This document shows, piece by piece, positions 11,730-20,737 of a stretch of 64,000 nucleotides of DNA. Numbering within the stretch: position 1 is the first letter of the stretch; each line of letters starts with the position of its first letter. A model generated the notes under the pieces. It worked only from the letters and a program-made list of their open reading frames with translations. It did not search any database and was not told the origin of the DNA. Origin of the DNA: Pterois miles (lineage: Eukaryota > Chordata > Actinopteri > Perciformes > Scorpaenidae); the NCBI GenBank assembly GCA_947000775.1, contig CAMQGK010000144.1, positions 8,469,001 to 8,533,000 of the forward strand, given 5' to 3'. A program made the translations under genes and the position numbers.

Positions 11730-12450
11730 ATTTGTTTCCAGCAGTCACTGCTTTCTCTCATGACTTGTTTGAGTCTATTGGCACACTGAAGAATCAAAAC
11801 AAGGAGCTAAAACATGTTAAAAGACAGCACAGGTATCTTAATAAAAATAAAATCTTAGACTGTATACACAGATGGACGATGCATCTCCACTTCCTCCCAC
11901 AGTACAAAAATGATGCCAAGGTCCCGCCCACACACCCGCCCCAGCCAATCAGGACCAGAGCACGGCTGTAGCTTGTTGCTAGCGTGAGCCACCTAGCTGC
12001 TACGTTAGCAACATGGTAGCTATTTCGCTAGAAAGACACACCATCTAACCACAGTATCTCTACAACTACATTCATGATCAGATTGGTGTTATGCTCTCTT
12101 ACACAGACTTGTGAAGGTAATGGAAAGTTAAAGTTACATCTTGTCTCCGGGCCTCTGGGTGCGCAGCTACTGGTGCCTTCAAATGGAACTCATGCGCTGC
12201 GTTCAAATGGTTAAGTCGTGAAGAACATCGCTGCTAAATAATGACAATTTTAATATTACTGTTGGCATCTAGAAGCCACAGAGGCTAACAGCTTAGCAAG
12301 CTAGCTAGTGGGTAACATAATGCAGGAAATGCAAAGGTAAAAGGACAGAGAAGAAAGATGAGGCTGTTGGGAATATCAACATTTTCCTCAGACGTATAAT
12401 ATTATGAAGAAAAACAATATATGACTAAAATTGCTGTGAACTTACAATAC
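11730..12450 (+). repeat. dispersed repeat, copy 2 (inverted to 2090-2695)
   Basis: Starts at GGATTTGTTTCCAGCAG and can be followed to beyond GAAGCCACAGAGGCTAACAG and GGTAACATAATG, parallel to the minus strand of copy 1. An 80-codon frame at 11732-11971 shares FESIG.L.NQNKELKH and AKVPPTHP with the frame in copy 1. The copy carries insertions, for example ATGCATCTCCACTTCCTC, absent from copy 1. Confidence 0.7.
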
Positions 12451-13200
12451 ACGGCCTCTGCCATTTCTGATATTAACAAACATGTCACAACTCTGTTCTG
12501 GTGAACATGAATCCAATTTAAAGGCACCAGTAGTTTGTATGTAGGCTAACATTAGATTGCTGGTTGCACCCATGCTTCAACAAACATAAACGTGGTCTTC
12601 ATTTGTGGAGATTATCTTGCTGAACAAAACATTTAAGTATTTTAAACTTTTCTTTGCCACAGAGTTTATTTTATTTAGTTTATATCCCTTTAACTTTATG
12701 TTGAGGAAGCCAGGGCGATGCCTACTTCCTGCTTGGCTTACAAAAATACGCCATCCACTCTATAAGACTGGAAGTACTTGCAGCTGTTTTTTGCACCTCA
12801 GTATCTCCGTGACCCTGGTGCCAGGTCACTTGTCTTCTGGGGGTAACCGTGTTCCAAGTTGTGGCCTACAATTGAGCCCCTTTAAGTGTTACTAACGGTG
12901 AATGTTATTTTGGCTGCGGCTTCCTGAGGATGCTATCCTCTCCGGTCTACTCAAGTGTCAGTCAAGCCAGCAGTTTCCACTGGCTAGATCCAGGAAGGCT
13001 GCTGGTTATACGAGGCCCCCGTGCTTCAAAGCATTCAGGTTATTTCATCTTATTTATTTCAAGACAGATTTAATATGCAGCTGCAGGAAAATCTCACCGC
13101 ACTTAACAACCTGGATCTATTTGTCGCAGTTGTCTGGTTTCTAAAACTGTGGGCTGCTGTGACCCACACCGGTCCTGGAGGTTCCCCTTGTGACAAGAAT
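12450..13200. other. upstream region of kcna6, no coding gene recognised
   Basis: Contains a short block (about 12717-12760: TGCCTACTTCCTGCTTGGC) similar to 27110-27150, so part is repeat-derived. The remainder may include kcna6 upstream regulatory or untranslated sequence, but no element is diagnostic. Confidence 0.4.
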
Positions 13201-13793
13201 AGCCCCATGATTTCATGAATGAGGGTCCCTGCAGGGTGAGAGACTGCATTTCTGAGTCCACTCTGGATCTGGAAAACTTAATGGACTTTTGCTCTGAACA
13301 AAACAAGAACGAGGACATGGATGTGGGACATTTTAAAAACTTGCAATTCAAATTAAAAGATTACATTTGTAAGGCTACCCCTTGTAAATCACTGCAGTGC
13401 TTCAGTGAAGTGAGTGAGTGTGAGAGGGACAGCAGCAGCAGCAGCAAGTGTCATCTGGTCTTCCAACTTGGGGAGGGCTTTGGAGTTTAAAATGGTGTGA
13501 ATATGATAGCTGTAACCATCGGTATAGCTTATGCAAGTGGAGATCTGTCTGCGCCTTTGAAAGTTGACAGCTCAGACGCACTTATCTGACAAAAGGACGG
13601 TGTAAATCAACAACAGCGCAACGATTTTGGATATCAACAAATAAAAAAAAACTACTGGGGAATAAAAAAGGGGACTTTGAGTGTTGGGTGGCTGCCTAAG
13701 AAGGAGAGTTGGGAGGACGTACAAAAGGCGAAAGGGCAAAAAGGAAACGCAAAGGGAGGTGAGTGACGGATTTACCCTCGGAGGGGTAAAAAG
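13201..13793 (+). promoter_or_regulatory. kcna6: probable 5' UTR and promoter-proximal region of kcna6
   Basis: This 0.6-kb segment directly precedes the Kv1.6-like start codon. It lacks recognised repeats apart from an AGC run near 13432-13446. It contains a 91-codon upstream open frame (13215-13490) without known domain. There is no TATA box I would defend, and the transcription start cannot be placed from sequence. The start codon has A at -3 within GGTAAAAAGATGACC, an acceptable vertebrate context. Confidence 0.35.
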
Positions 13794-15233
13794 ATGACCG
13801 TGGTGTCCCAGGAGAACCACGACGACACGGTGGTCGTAACTCCTTTGTTGCAAGATGTTGTTGTTGACCTGGAAGCAGCGGAGCAGGAGTGCAGCGAGCG
13901 GGTGGTCATCAACATCTCAGGTCTGCGCTTTGAGACGCAGCTAAAGACCCTCTCCCGCTTCCCCACCACGCTTCTGGGAGATCCGCGTAAACGGATGCGC
14001 TTCTTTGACCCGCTGAGAAATGAATACTTCTTTGACAGGAACAGGCCGAGCTTTGACGCCGTCCTCTATTATTACCAGTCAGGAGGGCGGCTCCGGAGGC
14101 CCGTCAGTGTACCTGTGGATATTTTCCTGGAGGAAATAAAGTTTTATGAACTCGAAGAGGAGGTCATAGACCTTTTCCGAGAAGATGAGGGTTTATCGAG
14201 GGAGGAGGATCGTCCGCTGCCCAACAACGTGTATCAACGCCAGTTGTGGCTCCTGTTCGAGTATCCAGAGAGTTCAGGACCTGCGCGGATAAACGCCATT
14301 GTGTCAGTTATGGTTATATTAATATCCATAATCATATTCTGCTTGGAGACTTTACCAGAGTTCAGAGAAGTCCCTACAGTGCTGGACAACCACGTCAATG
14401 GGAGTTTGCACGGCAAAGAGCCCAGTCCGTTCACAGACCCGTTTTTCATGGTGGAGACGCTTTGCATTGTGTGGTTCTCCTTTGAGTTCACCATGAGGTT
14501 TCTCTCCTGTCCCAGTAAAGCAGCTTTCTTTAAAAACATCATGAACCTGATCGATGTTGTGGCTATAGCTCCTTATTTCATCACCCTGGGCCTTGATCTG
14601 GCAGAGCACCAGGGCAGCAGCCAGCAGGCTGCGTCTCTAGCCATACTGAGGGTCATCCGTCTGGTGCGTGTTTTCAGGATTTTTAAACTTTCCAGACACT
14701 CGAAGGGTCTCCAGATCCTCGGCCAAACGCTTCACGCCAGCCTCAGGGAGCTGGGACTACTCATATTCTTCCTGATCATTGGAGTTGTTTTGTTCTCCAG
14801 TTCTGTTTATTTTGCAGAAGCAGAAGACCCCGAGTCTGGATTTTCAAGTATTCCTGATGCGTTTTGGTGGGCTGTGGTGACAATGACCACAGTTGGATAT
14901 GGAGACATGTGCCCCTCCACCATCGGGGGGAAATTCGTTGGATCTTTGTGCGCCATCGCCGGAGTGCTGACCATTGCTTTACCTGTCCCTGTCATTGTGT
15001 CAAATTTCAATTATTTCTACCACAGAGAGAACGAGGATGAGGAAAATGTTCAGTACGTACACGTGACGTGCGGACAGCAGCCACAGCCCTCCTTAGGCGA
15101 CAGTGATTCAAACAAAAGTAGCCAGTCGCTCTCCAAAACTGAGTCCTTCCAGGAAAGCGACGACTTGGAAACTTTGACGTATCCAAACGTAACCCCAGTG
15201 GAGACATACACAGGGAGACTGACAGATGTATAA
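13794..15233 (+). CDS. kcna6: voltage-gated K+ channel, Kv1 (Shaker) family, Kv1.6-like
   Basis: A single-exon gene of 479 codons, as Kv1 genes usually are. It encodes the pore-forming alpha subunit of a delayed-rectifier potassium channel of the neuronal plasma membrane; four subunits form one channel. The N-terminal T1 tetramerisation domain carries ERVVINISGLRFETQLKTL and FFDPLRNEYFFDRNRPSFD. Six transmembrane segments follow: S1 IVSVMVILISIIIFCLETL, an S4 with RVIRLVRVFRIFKLSRHSKG, the filter TVGYGD at residues 366-371 and the S6 PVP hinge. An N-glycosylation site lies in the S1-S2 loop (N202-G-S). The protein ends in TDV, a PDZ-binding tail. The Kv1.6 assignment rests on TLLGDP.KRMRFFDPL, DIFLEEIKFYEL and the post-S6 QYVHVTCGQ, and on its place directly 5' of kcna1 as in the mammalian KCNA6-KCNA1 cluster. 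The AEAEDPESGFSSIPDAFWW stretch is closer to Kv1.3, so the paralogue call is good but not certain. The residue after GYGDM is Cys373 instead of the usual Tyr. Confidence 0.9.
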   Translation: MTVVSQENHDDTVVVTPLLQDVVVDLEAAEQECSERVVINISGLRFETQLKTLSRFPTTLLGDPRKRMRFFDPLRNEYFFDRNRPSFDAVLYYYQSGGRLRRPVSVPVDIFLEEIKFYELEEEVIDLFREDEGLSREEDRPLPNNVYQRQLWLLFEYPESSGPARINAIVSVMVILISIIIFCLETLPEFREVPTVLDNHVNGSLHGKEPSPFTDPFFMVETLCIVWFSFEFTMRFLSCPSKAAFFKNIMNLIDVVAIAPYFITLGLDLAEHQGSSQQAASLAILRVIRLVRVFRIFKLSRHSKGLQILGQTLHASLRELGLLIFFLIIGVVLFSSSVYFAEAEDPESGFSSIPDAFWWAVVTMTTVGYGDMCPSTIGGKFVGSLCAIAGVLTIALPVPVIVSNFNYFYHRENEDEENVQYVHVTCGQQPQPSLGDSDSNKSSQSLSKTESFQESDDLETLTYPNVTPVETYTGRLTDV

Positions 15234-16640
15234 ACCGCTGGGAGGCGGTTTCATTTTCTGGTGAGTTGTCTTCCAGTGGACATACAGTTCAGGCTCCTTC
15301 ATGTGGGATGCTGCAGTTGTTTTACGTACAGTGGTTCCCAAAACGCTGAGCGTCAGATATTTAGGCTACAAACCCCGCCAAAACGAGGACTGGCTTAATT
15401 CGCTGTTATTTGATTCTCTAGATGACAATGGGAGGGGAAATGAAGGGGGTACAAATCAGTAAGTGGGGGACTGTGCACCAAAGCGTCATATTTGGGAGCC
15501 CTCACATGAAAACGCTTGAGAACCCCTGCGTTACGCATGGAATATTTGCAATACCATCAACAGTAACTGAGCCATACCATAATAAACTTGTCTAATCTAT
15601 ATAATGATATGAAATCACCAAAGGAAAATACACTTGGAGCTGTTTTCTCATCTTTAATCTCTCATAAATGCTTTATAAAAAGAACCAAACTGTGTTTCTG
15701 CCGTTGAGAGCATCAGCCTATTCTGTTTGGATAAAGTGGAAGAGGAGAGCTCAGCCGTGCGTAAAAACGCACATGAAGCACCTGGCGACCAGCTCTGCAC
15801 TGGGAAAGCGCACGGTGATTTTTTTCACAATTATGAGAATATTTCATATATAAAATAAATTAAAATAAATTTCACTATGAGAGATTAAAAATACACCTCC
15901 GACTGAATTTTTCTTTGGAGCTTGTAATGTGCTTCTATATGAATCTGATGAGAACAAGTGAGCTCTGAGCGCCACTCTGTGGATGCTAAATATCCCTGCA
16001 GACAACAACACTCCTGCTCTACTGTGTGTAAAATGAATACTTCATACTTTAGTATCTTTACACTATTACAGCTGGCCTTGACTGGTTTAGGTATAATCCC
16101 CTGAGATCATGCTCTCCGACTCCGTGTGCATCCGGATGCTTGTGATGGCCAACTAATCTCAGCAGATCTCTTACTAATATTATGGTGGGTTTTGTTTTCT
16201 GCTTACTTGCAGGAGGCAGACGATTATGAGAAGCTTGTTTTCCCCTCAGAGTCGCAACAAAATACAAGCGTGGGATCATCTTCTTCTCCAAAGTACTGGG
16301 TCATTTTCTCACGGATGTTCGTGCATTGCCAGTGTTGTTAAGACATCATAGAGGAGGAAGGTTCAGTCTGCCTTAATGGACATTGTGTGTATCATCTGTA
16401 GAAACAACGACATTCTTAGGCTTTACTTCATGACCACGCTTTCTGTGTATAAAAAGCCTTGCGCATACTGCGTTTTTCTAATCCTTAATTATGCAGCTTT
16501 TAATGCAAAGTTGGAATCGCAACTTGCCTCTGTGTTGTTACAAACATTGCAGCTCGCTGTAAACAACATATAACCCATTAAGACATTGCGATGCATGACA
16601 CGAATGCATTGTGAAGTTTATATGTAATAAAATATTTATT
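15234..16640 (+). other. kcna6: probable 3' UTR of kcna6
   Basis: AT-rich, repeat-poor sequence after the TAA stop. AATAAA signals occur at 15854-15859 and 16626-16631. Where the transcript actually ends cannot be decided here. Confidence 0.4.
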
Positions 16641-17560
16641 TTTCTAATTCAAACATGTATGTGAACTTAACTTAATCTTTTTTTAAAAATAAATAAATTA
16701 TGAATCAGCTATCATAGCACTGTTATTTTTCACCCAGACTCGCAGAAGGCAAACAGCAAGTCATTTTTGTACAAATCCATGCCCTTTAATTAGTCCAATA
16801 GGCCCACACTTGATCACATTTGGTGCTGAATGACTGAAAAAAGGGGTACAGAAACAGACGTTGTGTTGTCTTGCCACAAAAGCAATTAACTTATTAAACT
16901 GTCATAGTGATAAATGGAGGGGGGATTTATTTGGCTGGAGGCACGTTTTAACAAATTAGACATTTTAGTCTGATGACCTGATTTAGTGTTGAATGCGTGT
17001 TTTTCGAAAGTCAGAAGTTTCTCAGGTCCTGGAAAACCATCCTCCTAAGTCAACAGTGAGCAAATATGTGTGCTTTTTTGTTATGATAATGACTTGAGTA
17101 CCTTCTGGTTTGTTTTGGGATTTGTAGTTCTTTATACGGTGAATCAATCACCTGCGCTGTCCGTGGTGCTGAAACTGACCTTTCGTCCTCTGCAGAGCGT
17201 TGTGCCAGAATTCCTGCATTTTTTTTCACTCGGATCTGTTTGACATCTGGAGACATATGTAGCTGTGAAGATATTATAACACAGTCAGCATCATAGGGTA
17301 TCAGATATTGGGTGTGAGCCGTGCACATCCTGGGTGCAACCTCCCTTTATGTAATGTTTCATAGCTAAGGAAGAAGGTAGGTCTGCAAACACAGCGTGGA
17401 CGATTTTATCTTTCTCTTTGCTCACTAGTAAAATAATGAAATAGACTCAGATACTGACACATCCCCTGTAAACATCACATCCTGGAGTGATGGGATGCAA
17501 AGGTGATTTAATCTTTCACCAACTGATGACGTTTGCCACTTTTATAAATCACTAAACATC
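16640..17560. other. intergenic sequence between kcna6 and kcna1
   Basis: No gene or recognised repeat. The longest open frame is 92 codons (17328-17050, minus) and has no domain. Confidence 0.45.
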
Positions 17561-17729
17561 TCAAATGTTGCTCAGTTGTGGATTTAGAGGTTTTGTCACA
17601 AACTGTCCTTCCTTGCAGTCGGATTGCGCCAGAGCTGGCACACGAGCGCTCTTGTTTTTGTGGTGTGTGGAGAACTTCTGGCGGCGTGCTTTAGTAGAGA
17701 GCCGGTCTGCATTGCGTCGAAACCCTCCA

Positions 17730-18362
17730 ACTCCTCCTCCTCCTCTTCCTCCCTCCCTCCCCTCGCCTCCTCTCTTTCCCCTCACCTCCCCTGCACTTGC
17801 ATGTAAAAATGCACAGCGAAAACTTGCTTGACATTGTGGAGAAAACATCCGGACCTCGCTGCTGCACACTCAACTATCTGTTTTGGTTTATTTATTTTTT
17901 ATTTATTGTGAAGCTCCGAGCCGCGCTGCAACACATTCTGCTCGTCATCTTGTCTACACGCTAAAAGAAGCAGCAGATTTCTGCTGATGCAGTGATGTCT
18001 GGAAATGTCAAGGGCTCGCTTATTGCCCCTTAATGTATCTCCCCCCCTGAATTGCAGCGCAAGATTTTCTCCTGCGGTATACAGTGAGCTGTTCACACCA
18101 CCGTGCCGCCGCGCCAGCAGCTACCGACGCTGCAGCTTTCCATCTCTCATCTCAGGCTTTCCTCGTTAGACTCACCTGATTTTCATCTGGTTTCATCTCA
18201 TCTTGTGGCGGACACAGTTAGGATGGCGATGAGCACAGTGTAGGCTTTTTTTTTCTTGGTAGGTGCAATGTAAAGTTGCCACATGACACCCACTGCTGCC
18301 CTGCTGTTGGATGGTTTTACTCGAGGATAAGACACATTCAAGACCTTTCAAGATCAGCCCAC
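17730..18362 (+). promoter_or_regulatory. kcna1: probable promoter and 5' untranslated exon of kcna1
   Basis: A GC-richer block follows AT-rich intergenic sequence. It has a pyrimidine-rich tract at 17731-17795 and CpG-containing segments to about 18140. It ends at a strong splice donor, CCCACG|GTAAGCC, with GT at 18363-18364. The matching acceptor is GGGTGACAG at 18990-18998, after a long CT tract. This would give a two-exon transcript with the entire coding sequence in exon 2, as is known for several Kv1 genes. The start of the exon is not determined; no TATA box is evident. Confidence 0.5.
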
Positions 18363-18939
18363 GGTAAGCCTCCAAACTGCTGACTTATACAATAATGACA
18401 TCCGCTGTTATTCTCTCCACAGACAGCTACTGAAGACACCAGGCAACTACTGGGTTGTTTTTCTATCTCGCAGATGCATTTTGCATCTTTATAGTGGGCC
18501 TAAAGGCTGTTTGCATGTAGATACATCAGTTGGTGTAATGTCAGTATCAGATGTTATGCGTCACATCATAATTCAGGCTGGTTAGAGTGGCGTAGGATAA
18601 ATCACTGCCTTTAAGACGTAAAGCATTTGTATGTTAAAAGTAAGCTGCACAGAAATATCTTGAGTGTAAAAGAGAAACAGGATAAAGGAATCTACAATAG
18701 GAAAGTAGAAAATGCAATGTAGTGTACCATCATCATAAAATCATGACTGAGTACTACAGCAAGGTTATAAATGTACATATTATAGAAATTTCATAGAAAT
18801 TCCTTGATGTAATGTCTTTGCCTTGACTACTGGATGGCTGCACTAATTGCAGGTTGAGAGAAGTAAATAAATAAATAAATAAACTGAAAAAAAAAATGCT
18901 GAGCCAGCAAATATCTTGGCTGTTTGATCCCATTATTTC

Positions 18940-18941
<2 letters not shown>

Positions 18942-18980
<39 letters not shown>

Positions 18981-18998
18981 CCTCTCTCTGGGTGACAG
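18942..18998 (+). repeat. (CT)n tract acting as likely polypyrimidine tract of the kcna1 acceptor
   Basis: About 36 bp of pure CT repeat (18942-18977), then CCTCCCTCTCTCTGGGTGACAG. The AG at 18997-18998 is the likely 3' splice site of the kcna1 5' UTR intron (18363-18998). Confidence 0.6.
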
Positions 18999-19207
18999 AG
19001 GCAGCAGTATCAACAGCAGCAGAAACACCGGAGAGCAGCAATGGTCAAGTCAGCGAGACCCGCAGTGGAGCCGCACTGAGGCAAAGCAGCCAACCAGCCC
19101 CCTCGCATCTGGGGACGTCTCCAACAATTTAAGGGGTGTGGGAAGCTGAGGAGTGGAAAATTTGCTCCCAAACCTGAATGCCTGCTCAGTCAGACTAACC
19201 CAACACA

Positions 19208-19258
19208 ACTCCTCCTCCTCCTCTTCCTCTTTCCCCTCCACCTCTACCTCCTCCTCCC
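19208..19258 (+). promoter_or_regulatory. kcna1: near-pure pyrimidine leader just before the kcna1 start codon
   Basis: About 50 nt of almost uninterrupted CTC/CCT units end only three bases before the ATG at 19262. In mRNA this would be an unstructured CU-rich leader that could bind polypyrimidine-tract proteins. That role is inference; the composition is directly visible. Confidence 0.5.
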
Positions 19259-19261
19259 AAA

Positions 19262-20737
19262 ATGACCGTGGTAGCAGGAGATAACATGGACGACACCTCA
19301 GCTGTCCCGGGCCATCCTCAGGACACATACCCCCCGGACCACAACGACCACGAATGCTGCGAGAGGGTTGTCATCAACATAGCTGGTCTCCGGTTTGAGA
19401 CGCAGTTGAAAACTCTCTCCCAGTTCCCAGAGACGTTGCTCGGCAACCCTAAAAAGCGGATGCGGTACTTTGACCCCCTGAGAAATGAATACTTCTTCGA
19501 CAGAAACCGCCCCAGCTTTGATGCCATCCTCTACTACTACCAGTCTGGGGGTCGGCTAAGAAGACCAGTGAACGTCCCTTTGGATATGTTCTCAGAAGAA
19601 ATCAAGTTTTACGAGCTGGGAGTGGACGCGATGGAGAAGTTTCGTGAGGATGAGGGTTTCATCAGGGAGGAGGAGCGTCCTTTACCTGAGAAGGAGTTCC
19701 AGCGTCAAATTTGGCTCCTCTTCGAGCACCCGGAGAGCTCAGGCACTGCGAGAGGGATCGCCATAGTGTCTGTGATGGTAATCCTGATTTCAATAGTCAT
19801 ATTTTGTTTAGAGACTTTACCACAGCTGAAAGAGGACCCGAGGGGTCGAATGGTGCCACTTGGAAACACTACTGTTTATTATAAGCCAAATATCCTCACT
19901 GACCCCTTCTTCGTCATTGAGACACTCTGTATAATCTGGTTCTCCTTTGAGTTGATTGTACGCTTTCTGGCGTGCCCGAGCAAACCGGCCTTCTTCAAGA
20001 ACATGATGAACATGATTGACATCGTGGCTATCATCCCTTACTTCATCACGCTCGGCACCGAGCTAGCCGAAGACCCAGAGAAAGAGGGAGTGGGGGAGCA
20101 GGCAACATCTCTGGCCATACTCAGGGTGATCCGTCTGGTCAGGGTGTTCAGGATCTTCAAGCTGTCACGACACTCCAAAGGACTGCAGATTTTGGGGCAG
20201 ACCCTCAAGGCCAGCATGCGAGAGCTTGGATTGCTGATCTTCTTTCTGTTCATTGGAGTCATCTTGTTCTCCAGTGCTGTCTACTTTGCTGAGGCAGAGG
20301 AGCAAGGATCCTACTTTGGCAGCATCCCGGATGCATTTTGGTGGGCCGTTGTGTCCATGACAACTGTGGGCTATGGGGACATGGTCCCGGTCACTATAGG
20401 AGGCAAGATTGTAGGATCTCTGTGCGCCATTGCTGGAGTGTTGACAATTGCGCTCCCAGTGCCTGTCATTGTGTCCAACTTCAACTACTTCTACCACAGG
20501 GAGACCGAGGGAGAAGAGCAGGCGCAGCTGCTTAACGTCAGCAACCCCAACATCCCCTCTGAAACCAACTCCAGCCGCCGTAGCTCGTCCACCGTCAGCA
20601 AGTCAGAATACATGGAGATTGATGGAGACATAAACAATAGCATTGACAACTTTAGGGAGGCAAACCTCAGAACTGGCAATTGCACTATAGCCAACCAAAA
20701 CTGTGTAAATAAAAGCAAGCTGCTTACAGATGTTTAG
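19262..20737 (+). CDS. kcna1: voltage-gated K+ channel Kv1.1
   Basis: A 491-codon intronless coding region, close in length to mammalian Kv1.1 (495). Kv1.1 is a low-threshold delayed rectifier of axons and juxtaparanodes. The N-terminus (MTVVAGDN...APGHPQD-like, DHECCERVVINI), the tail SRRSSSTVSKSEYMEI and the end NQNCVNKSKLLTDV match Kv1.1 specifically. In order come the T1 domain (about residues 34-130), S1 (about 163-186), the S1-S2 loop with glycosylation site N202-T-T, S4 with LRVIRLVRVFRIFKLSRH, the filter TVGYGD at 368-373, S6 with PVPV and a C-terminal PDZ ligand TDV. RRSSS is the conserved PKA-type site. The residue at the external TEA position is Val375 (Tyr in mammalian Kv1.1). Ile396, codon 20447-20449, corresponds to the RNA-edited Ile400 of human. 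The gene lies 4.0 kb downstream of kcna6 on the same strand, an old tandem duplication. Which teleost paralogue (a or b) it is cannot be told from one window. Confidence 0.96.
   Translation: MTVVAGDNMDDTSAVPGHPQDTYPPDHNDHECCERVVINIAGLRFETQLKTLSQFPETLLGNPKKRMRYFDPLRNEYFFDRNRPSFDAILYYYQSGGRLRRPVNVPLDMFSEEIKFYELGVDAMEKFREDEGFIREEERPLPEKEFQRQIWLLFEHPESSGTARGIAIVSVMVILISIVIFCLETLPQLKEDPRGRMVPLGNTTVYYKPNILTDPFFVIETLCIIWFSFELIVRFLACPSKPAFFKNMMNMIDIVAIIPYFITLGTELAEDPEKEGVGEQATSLAILRVIRLVRVFRIFKLSRHSKGLQILGQTLKASMRELGLLIFFLFIGVILFSSAVYFAEAEEQGSYFGSIPDAFWWAVVSMTTVGYGDMVPVTIGGKIVGSLCAIAGVLTIALPVPVIVSNFNYFYHRETEGEEQAQLLNVSNPNIPSETNSSRRSSSTVSKSEYMEIDGDINNSIDNFREANLRTGNCTIANQNCVNKSKLLTDV

Noticed and set aside
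13215..13490. 91-codon frame upstream of kcna6
   Set aside because: No recognisable domain and it sits in the likely 5' UTR; at most an upstream open frame.
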